NCBI GenBank assembly: GCA_018066065.1
Contig: JAGHSC010000007.1
Coordinates: 1 to 14,370 of the forward strand
Length of the DNA: 14,370 bases
Origin: Candidatus Cryptobacteroides faecihippi
GTDB lineage: Bacteria > Bacteroidota > Bacteroidia > Bacteroidales > UBA932
Reading direction: 5' to 3'
Shown here: one piece after another, positions 1-6,970 of the stretch
Numbering within the stretch: the first letter of the stretch is position 1
Layout: the number at the start of each line of letters is the position of its first letter
Notes under the pieces: model-generated
The model's input: only the letters and a program-made list of their open reading frames with translations
Told to the model about the DNA's origin: nothing
Databases searched by the model: none
Position numbers and translations under genes: made by a program

Positions 1-982
1 GTCCAAGGAATGTTCATCAGGGTCCCAAGGATGACGGACATGCCGTCGGGACCGTCTTCAGCAGCCGCAACGGCAGCAGTGTCCGCGGCTGCGACAGGAA
101 GCCCATGGTCCCGAGCTGGTCAGGAGACATTCCCATGGTCTGGGCCATCATCTGAGGGTCGCTGGAGATCTGCTGCAGCATGTCCTTGCCGATGAATGAG
201 CCGGCAACGGAAGTGAGTGCCACGGAGAGCACGATCCAGAGAAGGAACTGGGTCAGGGCAACCATGGCGACTCCGATGATCTTTCCGAACATGAGGTCGA
301 CAGCCTTGACCGATGAGATGAGGACCTCGACAACCCTGCTGTTCTTTTCCTCGATGACGCTGGCCATGACCTGGCCTCCGAACATCATGATGAACATCCA
401 GATGACGATTCCGAGAATCATCGAAACTATCATGTAGATACCTGATTCAGAGATGGATTCCTTTCCATCCTCACCCAGGGTGTACTCCTTCACGCTGACG
501 TCCGACTTGACCTCATCCATGATCTGGGAGAGATTGTCGATGCCGTAGCGCTGGACTCTGTACTCCTCGACGGCGTCATCGACCCTCTTGGAAAGCCCTG
601 CAGAGAACTCGACTCCGATCGGATCCTTGGAATAGGTTGCCACGGAGACTGTCCTCTTGACGGTGTCCAGAGGCGAGATTGCGACCAGGACATCCTTGTG
701 GAGGGATGAGAGGTTCGCCTTGACGGAGTCGACAGGCATGGATGAATAGTCCGTGAATGTAAGGCGGTCGGTGTCTGTCAGATGAGGCATCACGATGCCG
801 GACTGGTCCACAACGGCCACACTCTGCTTGCGTTCCTTGGTGGAGCCCATGATGAAGCCCACACCGATCATCATTCCCGCAAAGAGAAGAGGAACGAGGA
901 AGGTTGTCACAAGGAATGACTTCTTCTTGACGCGGGTGGTGTACTCACGCGCAATGACTGTCTTTATGATCCTGAAGTTCAT
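1..982 (-). pseudogene. ABC-2 type transporter permease, frameshifted and running off the left edge
   Basis: The gene starts with ATG at 982, two bases after the TAG stop of the upstream ATPase. The N-terminus has a basic stretch (REYTTRVKKKSF), then a membrane segment (about residues 24-46), a large extracytoplasmic domain and more membrane segments near residues 185-210 and 235-260. This is the layout of the NatB/ABC-2 permease family found beside this ATPase type. The original frame reads to a stop at 17-19, but its last residues (after about codon 300) are unlike the family. The frame entered by losing one base near positions 90-105 is open to the window edge and reads DGMSVILGTLMNIPW, which resembles the family's continuation into its last membrane segments. 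I infer a single-base deletion, or an equivalent +2 change, near 60-105. Family assignment is firm. Whether the lesion is biological or an assembly error cannot be told here. Confidence 0.75.
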
Positions 983-984
983 GT

Positions 985-1902
985 CTATGCCTCCTCTGTT
1001 ACAAGTTTGATGAAAATGTCATTCATCCTAGGGATGAGTTCCTTGAATGAATTGATGCTGACTCCGAGGTTCAGGAGCGATGTGAGCACGTCGTTGGTCG
1101 TCACACCTTCCGCGATGCTGAGCACCGAAGTGTGCCTGCCGGCGTTGTCCACGTCGGAGAGGACCTGGAAGACACCTGCGACGCTCTCCACTGCCTTTTC
1201 GCTGGTGTAGATGAGCTCGATGTTGTTGTTGCCGTACCTGTGGCGGATCTCGTCGACGCCTCCGGTGATCACAAGATGCGACTTGTTGATCAGGGCGATG
1301 TTGTCGCAGAGTTCCTCGACGGATTCCATGTTGTGGGTCGAGAGGATGATGGTCGAGCCTTCGTCCTTCAGCCTGAGGATCTCCTTGCGGATGAGTTCGG
1401 CATTGACAGGGTCAAAGCCTGAGAACGGCTCGTCAAGGATCATGAGTGAAGGCCTGAGGACGACTGTCGTGATGAACTGGACCTTCTGGGCCATACCCCT
1501 GGAAAGTTCCTCGACCTTCTTCTTCTACCAGTCCTGGATGCCGAAGCGGATGAACCATTCCTTGAGGGCCTCCCTGGCCTCGGCAGCGCTCATGCCCTTG
1601 AGCTGGGCAAGGTACATGGCCTGGTCGCCGACCTCCATCTTGCGGTAGAGTCCTCTCTCCTCGGGAAGATAGCCGATCTTTTCGACGTCGGACTGGAGGA
1701 TCGGGTGGTCCTTGAAGAAGACTTCACCCTGATTAGGTATGGTGATTCTGTTGATGATTCGGATCAGAGTCGTCTTTCCGGCCCCGTTAGGGCCGAGAAG
1801 GCCGAAGATCCCGCCCTCCGGAATGGTGATGCTGACGCCATCCAGAGCGACCTTCTCGCCGAAGTGCTTGCTTACATTGCGGCATTCGATGATGTTGCTC
1901 AT
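985..1902 (-). pseudogene. ABC transporter ATP-binding protein interrupted by an in-frame TAG
   Basis: This is the ATPase partner of the permease at 982, in the family of gliding/Na+-efflux-type exporters. The ATG at 1902 overlaps the holA stop as ATGA. The first segment has Walker A (GPNGAGKTT, residues 37-45) and ends FGIQDW at a TAG (1525-1527, codon 126). The same frame then continues KKKVEELSRGMAQKVQF, with the signature motif LSRGM, Walker B plus D-loop (LMILDEPFSGFDP) and the H-loop (STHNMES), to a second TAG at 985-987. The two halves join without a gap or frame change, so one nonsense change (for example TGG to TAG) explains the break. Re-initiation at the ATG at 1494 would give a piece without Walker A, which could not bind ATP normally. 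TAG is also the stop of xerC, codB, the phosphoribosyltransferase and others here, so routine readthrough is unlikely. A nonsense mutation or a sequence error fits best. Confidence 0.85.
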
Positions 1903-2942
1903 ATGCTCAATATCTTGTTTGTAAGTTCGATGAACAGTTCACATGGGGACGCCTCCCCCGCGTCGCCGCCCTTCCCCTTGTAATCATATTCACAGAGCAG
2001 GGAGATGACGGCCATGGCCTTGCGGACCGGGTAGTTGGAGACTGCCACGTCGTACTCCCTCCAGAAGTAAGGATTGACTCCCTGGAGCGCAGCGGCCACC
2101 TTCGTCCTGTCCGGATTGCGGTCTGTCTCCTTCAGGGCTCCGTACCTGAGGATCCTGGAGAAATGCGTGAAGAGCGGGGCGACAGCCATAGGCAGGGCGA
2201 ACCTTGCGGAGCTGCCGATGTGGGACGCCACCTTCAGTGCCCGCGCGGAGTTCCTTGCGGAAAGTTCCTTGGTCAGCTCGAATATGCTGTACTCGCGGCT
2301 TATACCCACATTCTTCTCGATGTCGCCTGCGGTGATGTCCACTGTCCCTTCGGGAAGGTTCTTCAGGAGCTTGTCGGTCTCCACGACAATCCTTCCCATG
2401 TCCGTTCCGGCGGCTTCCGCAAGCATCGCGGCTGCATCCGGGGCTATTCTCAGGCCCCTTCCGGAATAGTAGCTGGAGATCCATCCCGCAGTCTCGTAGT
2501 CCTTCATGGCATTGGATTCGAGCACGATGCCGCACTTGGAAACCTGCTTGTAGAGTGCCTTCCTCTTGTCTGCGGACGAGCCTCTCATCAGGAGGACAAG
2601 CACAGTGGAATCGAGCGGGTTCTCGCAGTAGACGGCCAGTTTCTCGAGGTCGCGCATGGCCTGCGCATCCTTGACGACGACCAGCTGGCGCTCGGCCATC
2701 ATCGGGAAACGCCTGGCAGCGGTGATGACGGTGTCGGCATCCACGTCGGAGCCGTAGCAGATGGTCTCGTTGAAGTCTCTCGCAAAATCATCGAGTGCAT
2801 TCTCGACGATGGCATTGCACACCATGTCAAGATAGTACGGTTCGTCACCCATCAGAAGATAGACGGGTGCGAAGCTGCCGGACCTGACAGCACCGAGTAT
2901 TTCCTGGCTCAAAGCGCCAGCGTTGACCGATCCCTTTGCCAT
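1899..2942 (-). CDS. holA: DNA polymerase III subunit delta
   Basis: HolA is the clamp-loader subunit that opens the beta sliding clamp during DNA replication. The product is 347 aa, about the usual length. The N-terminal domain has the typical VYLLMGDEPYYLD segment (about residues 27-39), where the family carries a GxExxL-like motif before the AAA+-like fold. The middle holds the ISREYSIFELTKEL stretch, and the helical C-terminal domain includes NPYFWREYDVA. I chose the ATG at 2942 over the open-frame start at 3038 because the extra 32 residues do not resemble the family and because a good promoter (-7 TATATTTG at 2957-2950) lies just upstream and would be inside the longer gene. The stop overlaps the start of the ABC ATPase by four bases (ATGA), so the exporter is probably co-transcribed and translationally coupled with holA. 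The identification is firm. Confidence 0.92.
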   Translation of the reverse strand: MAKGSVNAGALSQEILGAVRSGSFAPVYLLMGDEPYYLDMVCNAIVENALDDFARDFNETICYGSDVDADTVITAARRFPMMAERQLVVVKDAQAMRDLEKLAVYCENPLDSTVLVLLMRGSSADKRKALYKQVSKCGIVLESNAMKDYETAGWISSYYSGRGLRIAPDAAAMLAEAAGTDMGRIVVETDKLLKNLPEGTVDITAGDIEKNVGISREYSIFELTKELSARNSARALKVASHIGSSARFALPMAVAPLFTHFSRILRYGALKETDRNPDRTKVAAALQGVNPYFWREYDVAVSNYPVRKAMAVISLLCEYDYKGKGGDAGEASPCELFIELTNKILSI

Positions 2943-3134
2943 AATCTTACAAATATAATCAAAAGACTCGGCAATTGAAAGACCATGGCACATAAAGCGT
3001 CCTGACGGCGCGCCCCCTGACAGCCAGCGCACTGACACTCAATATCTTGCACAGCCACGGTCAGCACTGACGCACCGACCTCGCTTGCGTAGTTTGTTAA
3101 TATCCAAGCGATTGGGCGTCAGGGGCACAACTGA
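2943..3134. other. Intergenic stretch without a recognisable gene
   Basis: This lies between the holA start and the terminator of the xerC-hpf unit. Apart from the holA promoter I see no tRNA cloverleaf and no family-like open frame. There is a short inverted repeat, TCGCTTG...CAAGCGA (about 3093-3113), and several copies of the word CTGAC. I assign no role to either. Confidence 0.5.
2950..2980 (-). promoter_or_regulatory. Bacteroidota-type promoter of holA
   Basis: On the minus strand TATATTTG (2957-2950) matches the -7 consensus TAnnTTTG exactly. A TTTC at 2980-2977, close to the -33 consensus TTTG, sits 19 bp upstream, which is the expected spacing. The holA ATG is 7 bp downstream of the -7 box, so the transcript would have almost no leader or none. 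Confidence 0.65.
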
Positions 3135-3168
3135 AAGAACCGGCCACTGTGACCAGTGACCGGTTCTT
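3135..3168 (-). terminator. Rho-independent-like terminator after hpf
   Basis: The 15-bp arms at 3135-3149 and 3154-3168 are complementary except for one G/T pair, with a four-base loop (3150-3153). On the minus strand the stem runs into TTTC, and it lies about 20 bp past the hpf stop. It should end the xerC-hpf transcript and separate it from holA. Confidence 0.7.
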
Positions 3169-3189
3169 CTATTTCACCATCGAAAGGGA

Positions 3190-3480
3190 CTACTCGGCGA
3201 TCTTCTCCTTCGTCCTCACTATCTTTTCCTTCATCGCATCGACTGCAGCGCTGACTGCATCCTCGAACGAAGTAGAGTTTCTGTCGATGAGAAAATCATG
3301 GCCATAAGCCCTTGTCTGGATCTTCACATCCTTGTTGTCCGGCTCCTTCAGCAAAGATAACGTCACCTCAACATCTTCAAGATGGTCGCTGAATCTGGAC
3401 AGCCTAGAGACCTTCTTCTCAACGTAGTCGAGCAGCTTCTGATCTGCGTCGAACTTCAGGGATTTGATTCTAATCTCCAT
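3190..3480 (-). CDS. hpf: Ribosome hibernation-promoting factor, short HPF/RaiA type
   Basis: This family binds the 30S decoding centre in stationary phase and inactivates or protects ribosomes. The product is 96 aa: MEIRIKSLKF, then the helix DADQKLLDYVEKKVSRL, a beta strand DVEVTLSLLKE, and the second helix FEDAVSAAVDAMKEKIVRTKEK. This is the beta-alpha-beta-beta-beta-alpha fold, with no C-terminal dimerisation domain, so it is the short form. I chose the ATG at 3480 because the family begins with this strand; upstream codons in this frame to 3525 are xerC sequence read out of frame. The start lies inside the last codons of xerC (11-bp overlap). A GGAGGT (3490-3485) four bases upstream of the ATG is unusual for this phylum (see findings). 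In other Bacteroidota hpf often sits between xerC and tuf with tRNA genes; here a terminator follows instead. Confidence 0.9.
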   Translation of the reverse strand: MEIRIKSLKFDADQKLLDYVEKKVSRLSRFSDHLEDVEVTLSLLKEPDNKDVKIQTRAYGHDFLIDRNSTSFEDAVSAAVDAMKEKIVRTKEKIAE

Positions 3481-4444
3481 TTTTACCTCCGCTTTTTGCC
3501 CTTGGATGGGCGGTTTGATAAACATTCTTCAGTTTCTCGATTGAATTGTGCGTGTAGACCTGCGTGGCGGCAAGCGAGGAATGGCCCAGAAGATCCTTGA
3601 TCGAATTGAGGTCTGTCCCTTCATTCAGCAAGCTGGTTGCAAGGGTGTGCCTCAGTACATGTGGAGATTTCCTCCCCGTGATGCTCCCGACCTGTCCAAG
3701 CTCCTCCTTGATGATCCTGTCCACAGCCACCGGGTAAAGTCTCTTTCCCTTCAGTGTCTGCAGCAAAGGCTCATCCGCAGCCCTGCGACGCCCATCAAAC
3801 GTTTTAACTGCATTCAAATATAACAATATTTCCTTAGATAGTGCATCAACGAGAGGAATTTCTCTCTCTTTGTCACCTTTTCCCCTCACGCGGATGACTT
3901 TCCTGGAGAAATCCACGTCCCCGACATTGATCCCGATGAGCTCGGAGCGGCGGATTCCGGTCGAGAAAAGGATGGTGACCACAAGATGGGAGAGGCGGCG
4001 TCCAACCAGTTCCCTGGAAAGCATGTCCCCTTCCACGATCAGGTCGAGGTTCTCCTCGGAGACATCGGAGGAAGTGGTGCGGAAGTACTCATCCATGGAC
4101 TCCTCGCGATAGAAGACAGGAAGACGCTTCTCCACCTTCGGCCTGTGGACGAGACGTACAGGATTGGACGCCAGGGCACCGACCTTCACAAGATAGCGGC
4201 AAAAGCCGGAAATGACTGAAAGATGCAGGTTTACAGTCCTCGGGTCCAGTTTCCTGGCATCCATCAGATGGACTTCGTAGCTTCTGAGGACTGATGGGAC
4301 AAGGGCAGAAAGAAGGGATGAGTCCGAGCCGGAGGCTTCCGAATATTCAATGAATTCATCCAGGATCCCAGAATAGATGTCACGGGTCCTGGAGGAGAAA
4401 CGCTTGACTTTCGTCACATAGTCTATGTAGTCTTCCTTGTACAT
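3470..4444 (-). CDS. xerC: Tyrosine recombinase, XerC/XerD type
   Basis: Site-specific recombinase of the type that resolves chromosome dimers at dif near division. From the ATG at 4444 it is 324 aa. The N-terminal SAM-like DNA-binding domain begins YKEDYIDYVTKVKRFSSRT. The catalytic domain carries the expected residues: R165 (TGIRRSE), a Lys in the beta hairpin RVRGKGDKERE, H262 and R265 (HVLRH), H288 (LGHSS) and nucleophile Y297 (VYTH). All are present, so it should be active. A TTG start at 4468 is possible and would add eight residues, but the ATG places the N-terminal helix as in the family. It is the first gene of a unit with hpf and diverges from cca across about 70 bp. The xerC-hpf pairing is a conserved Bacteroidota arrangement and suggests a housekeeping Xer protein, not a mobile-element integrase. 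XerC and XerD cannot be told apart firmly from this alone. Confidence 0.87.
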   Translation of the reverse strand: MYKEDYIDYVTKVKRFSSRTRDIYSGILDEFIEYSEASGSDSSLLSALVPSVLRSYEVHLMDARKLDPRTVNLHLSVISGFCRYLVKVGALASNPVRLVHRPKVEKRLPVFYREESMDEYFRTTSSDVSEENLDLIVEGDMLSRELVGRRLSHLVVTILFSTGIRRSELIGINVGDVDFSRKVIRVRGKGDKEREIPLVDALSKEILLYLNAVKTFDGRRRAADEPLLQTLKGKRLYPVAVDRIIKEELGQVGSITGRKSPHVLRHTLATSLLNEGTDLNSIKDLLGHSSLAATQVYTHNSIEKLKNVYQTAHPRAKSGGKNGD

Positions 4445-4491
4445 TCCTGCGGGTGGAGTTCCAATCAAAGGCTAAATTAGCAAAAAATGCC

Positions 4492-4499
4492 TACTTTTG
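4492..4499 (+). promoter_or_regulatory. Putative -7 element for cca
   Basis: TACTTTTG matches TAnnTTTG exactly and ends 17 bp before the ATG at 4517. I see no convincing -33 box at 19-21 bp spacing, so support is moderate. An alternative weaker -7 (TAAATTAG) lies at 4473-4480. Confidence 0.45.
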
Positions 4500-4516
4500 C
4501 AGCGAAATCTACACTT

Positions 4517-6055
4517 ATGGGCAAGACAATACTTTCACAATACCTTGACAAGCCGATCTTCGGGATCGTTTCGGAGGCAGCTGAGAGCCTTGGAGTCAGG
4601 GCCTTCGTCATCGGAGGCTTCGTCCGCGACTGCTTTCTCGGAAGGGAGAACGACGACATCGACATCGTCGTGGAAGGCAGCGGGATCCAGCTTGCACTTG
4701 CTGTCGCAAAGCTGATCGAGGCGAAGAGCGGACGCCACTGCAACGTGTCCGTGTTCAAGAATTTCGGCACTGCCATGCTCAAGTACAAAGGGGCGGAAAT
4801 CGAATTCGTGGGCGCGAGGAAGGAGTCCTACAACAGGGATTCACGCAAGCCAATCGTCGAGGACGGCACCCTTGAGGAAGACCAGATGCGCAGGGATTTC
4901 ACGATCAATGCAATGGCCTTCAGCCTCCAGAAGGAAGACTTCGGCGCGCTTGTGGACCCGTTCGGAGGCGTCCGCGACCTTGCCGCCGGAATCATCAGGA
5001 CTCCGCTGGAGCCTGAGCAGACCTACAGCGACGATCCTCTGAGAATGCTCAGGGCCATCAGATTTGCAACAAAGCTCAGCACGGATGTCCAGCAGTTCAC
5101 AATCGTCCCTGAATCCATCGAGGCGATGAAGGCAATGAAGGACAGGATGACCATCCTCTCGAAGGAAAGGATTGTGGAAGAGCTCAACAAGATTCTCATC
5201 ACCCCTCATCCATCCATGGGATTCAAGCTCATGGACGAGACAGGGCTTCTTGAATATATCCTCCCGGAGCTTCTGAGACTCAAGGGAATAGAGTCAGTGG
5301 ACGGGAAGGGCCACAAGGAGATCTTCTCCCACACTCTCCAGGTTGTGGACAACGTCGCAGCAGCGGAGATCAAGGCCATCGCGGAAGGGACACTCAAGGA
5401 TTACACGCCGAACGAGGGAGGCGACGACTTCGTCGAAAGCGTCAGGACTGCGCCATGCGTCTGGCTCAGGTGGGCAGCCCTCCTGCATGACATCGGCAAG
5501 CCTGCAAGCAAGCGTTTCGACCCGTCGGCCGGTTGGACTTTCCACGGACACGAAGTAATTGGAGGAAAGTTGGTTCCGAAGATCTTCAAGAATCTGAAGA
5601 TGCCTCTGAACGAGAAGATGAAGTACGTCCAGAAACTGGTCGGGCTGCATCACCGCCCGATCGCACTTGTGGACGAGGAGGTGACTGATTCCGCTGTACG
5701 AAGGCTTCTCTTCGACGCAGGCAACGAGATCGATGACCTTATGCTGCTCTGCAACGCCGACATCACGTCGAAGAATCCGGTCAAGGTGGCCAGGATCAAG
5801 GAAAACTTCGAGCTTGTCGGCAGAAAGCTGGTGGAGGTCGAGGCAAAGGATGCCATCCGCAACTTCAAGAACCCGATCACCGGAGAGCATGTAATGGAAG
5901 TCTACGGAATCCCTCCTTGCCGCGAGATCGGTGTGATCAAGGACTTCGTCAAGGAGGCCATCCTTGACGGCAAGATCGGGAACAACTTCGAGGAAGCTGA
6001 CGCCCTCGTGCGCCGGAAGGCAGCGGAGATGGGCCTCTCCCCAGCAAAACCTTAA
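4517..6055 (+). CDS. cca: CCA tRNA nucleotidyltransferase with HD domain
   Basis: Adds or repairs the 3'-terminal CCA of tRNAs using CTP and ATP. The product is 512 aa. The nucleotidyltransferase head has GGFVRD (33-38) and the metal-binding DxD (D47 and D49 in NDDIDIVVEG). It is followed by RRDFTINAMAF, which carries the nucleotide-selection region, and by DDPLRMLRAIRFATKL, typical of class II enzymes. The C-terminal half contains an HD phosphohydrolase domain (LLHDIGKPASKRF, around residue 322; HHRPIAL further on), the long form usual in Bacteroidota. I prefer the ATG at 4517 to the one at 4487 because the earlier start would place the -7 box inside the coding region and adds ten residues unlike the family. 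The neighbouring ssrA gene does not encode CCA and would need this enzyme. The GH16 gene begins 5 bp after the stop. Confidence 0.93.
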   Translation: MGKTILSQYLDKPIFGIVSEAAESLGVRAFVIGGFVRDCFLGRENDDIDIVVEGSGIQLALAVAKLIEAKSGRHCNVSVFKNFGTAMLKYKGAEIEFVGARKESYNRDSRKPIVEDGTLEEDQMRRDFTINAMAFSLQKEDFGALVDPFGGVRDLAAGIIRTPLEPEQTYSDDPLRMLRAIRFATKLSTDVQQFTIVPESIEAMKAMKDRMTILSKERIVEELNKILITPHPSMGFKLMDETGLLEYILPELLRLKGIESVDGKGHKEIFSHTLQVVDNVAAAEIKAIAEGTLKDYTPNEGGDDFVESVRTAPCVWLRWAALLHDIGKPASKRFDPSAGWTFHGHEVIGGKLVPKIFKNLKMPLNEKMKYVQKLVGLHHRPIALVDEEVTDSAVRRLLFDAGNEIDDLMLLCNADITSKNPVKVARIKENFELVGRKLVEVEAKDAIRNFKNPITGEHVMEVYGIPPCREIGVIKDFVKEAILDGKIGNNFEEADALVRRKAAEMGLSPAKP

Positions 6056-6060
6056 TCATC

Positions 6061-6861
6061 ATGAAAGAATACAAGAGAATCCTTTGGCATGTCATCATTG
6101 CCGTGTGTACGGTCTCCTGTGGCCATAATGTACAGGAAGCACCAGGCAACAACGCCATGTCGCAGGTAGTCTTCATTCCCGAGCAGAATGGCTATGAGCT
6201 TGTCTGGCAGGATGACTTCGACGGTTCAGAACTGGACACCACAAAATGGCATTCCCGTTCAGACGGTCCCCGCAGGGTCGGATTCAACGATCCCAGGATG
6301 ATTGAAGTCAAAGACGGAAACCTGCTTCTCAAATACGACATCATCGGAAACAGGGTACTTGGATGCGCAGTTGGCACTCAGGGAAGGTTCGAGACAAGAT
6401 ATGGCTATTTCGAAGCCAGGATCAAGCTGCAGCACAGCATTGGACCATGGGCCGCCTTCTGGATCCAGTCCCCGAAGATATCCCAGGGAGAAGACCCTGC
6501 CGGATTCGGAGCGGAGATCGACATATTCGAGTACTTCAAGGAACTCGGTGACAGCGTTGCGTGCAGCTGCGTCCACTGGGCCTACGGTCCAAACATGCAG
6601 AGCACCGATTCCATGGAAAGTCATATGGCGGGCCTGGAGAAGGGCTTTCATACCTTCGGTCTAGAATGGACTTCGGATAAATACTCTTTCTTCATCGATG
6701 GACTGAAGTTCCATGAGGTAACCGAAGGAATTTCGCAGACGGAAGAGTACATGATCCTCAGCATGGAACTCCCGGAAATGCTTGAGAACATCAAGATGGC
6801 ATGCGCTCCAGACACGATGGCGGTAGACTGGGTAAAAGTCTACTCGAGAATCACTGAATGA
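6061..6861 (+). CDS. Glycoside hydrolase family 16 lipoprotein (beta-glucanase-like)
   Basis: A 266-aa secreted enzyme. The N-terminus is a lipoprotein signal with the acylated Cys at position 20 (TVSC), so it is probably surface- or periplasm-anchored. The GH16 jelly-roll features run in order: YELVWQDDFDGSELDTTKW near the start, RYGYFEARIKLQHSIGPWAAFWI, the active-site strand EIDIFE with nucleophile E152, D154 and acid/base E157, then HTFGLEWTSDKYSFFIDG and a final strand MAVDWVKVYS. The ExDxxE spacing is the beta-bulge type seen in laminarinases, porphyranases and agarases. Endo-beta-1,3-glucanase activity is the likeliest guess, but substrate cannot be fixed from motifs. Length fits a single catalytic domain with no binding module. 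It starts 5 bp after cca and has no obvious promoter of its own, so it may be co-transcribed with that housekeeping gene. No SusC/SusD transport genes are nearby. Confidence 0.87.
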   Translation: MKEYKRILWHVIIAVCTVSCGHNVQEAPGNNAMSQVVFIPEQNGYELVWQDDFDGSELDTTKWHSRSDGPRRVGFNDPRMIEVKDGNLLLKYDIIGNRVLGCAVGTQGRFETRYGYFEARIKLQHSIGPWAAFWIQSPKISQGEDPAGFGAEIDIFEYFKELGDSVACSCVHWAYGPNMQSTDSMESHMAGLEKGFHTFGLEWTSDKYSFFIDGLKFHEVTEGISQTEEYMILSMELPEMLENIKMACAPDTMAVDWVKVYSRITE

Positions 6862-6968
6862 TCTTCAGGCAGAAAGGCATAATCCGAAAAGAATCGAGAA
6901 AAAAAGCCCGTTCTCTTTCAGAAATGAGCATTAATCGTTAAATTAGCATCCCGGTAATCATTATCGGG
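6862..6968 (+). other. Intergenic region between GH16 and the phosphoribosyltransferase
   Basis: It holds a weak hairpin (GAGAA at 6896-6900 with TTCTC at 6911-6915, then TTTC) that might end the GH16 transcript, and the promoter and palindrome of the next operon, described separately. Confidence 0.4.
6916..6946 (+). promoter_or_regulatory. Putative promoter of the phosphoribosyltransferase-permease operon
   Basis: TTTC (6916-6919) and TAAATTAG (6939-6946) are separated by 19 bp. The -7 element differs from TAnnTTTG at one position and the -33 from TTTG at one position. Transcription would start near 6953, giving a leader of about 16 bases that lies within the palindrome at 6948-6970. Confidence 0.45.
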
Positions 6969-6970
6969 AT
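6948..6970. repeat. Near-perfect palindrome at the operon start, candidate operator
   Basis: The arms ATCCCGGTAAT (6948-6958) and ATTATCGGGAT (6960-6970) are complementary except for one position and are separated by one base. The right arm includes the first two bases of the ATG at 6969. Its position just downstream of the likely -7 box suits a repressor operator; an mRNA hairpin hiding the start codon is the alternative. Confidence 0.6.

Noticed and set aside
1525..1527. TAG as a recoded sense codon (amber readthrough)
   Set aside because: TAG ends several intact genes here, including xerC, codB and the ATPase itself; no stimulatory element is evident.
2163..2978. Plus-strand open frame opposite holA
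   Set aside because: holA matches its family along its full length; the antisense product is unlike any protein I know.
2943..3038. Longer HolA N-terminus from the start at 3038
   Set aside because: The extra residues do not resemble the family and would place the exact-match promoter inside the coding region.
3039..3134. Possible tRNA gene, expected from the usual xerC-hpf-tRNA-tuf order
   Set aside because: No T-arm GGTTCRA sequence or cloverleaf can be formed from this stretch.
5294..5890. Minus-strand open frame opposite cca
   Set aside because: Shadow of the cca HD-domain region; no start context or promoter.
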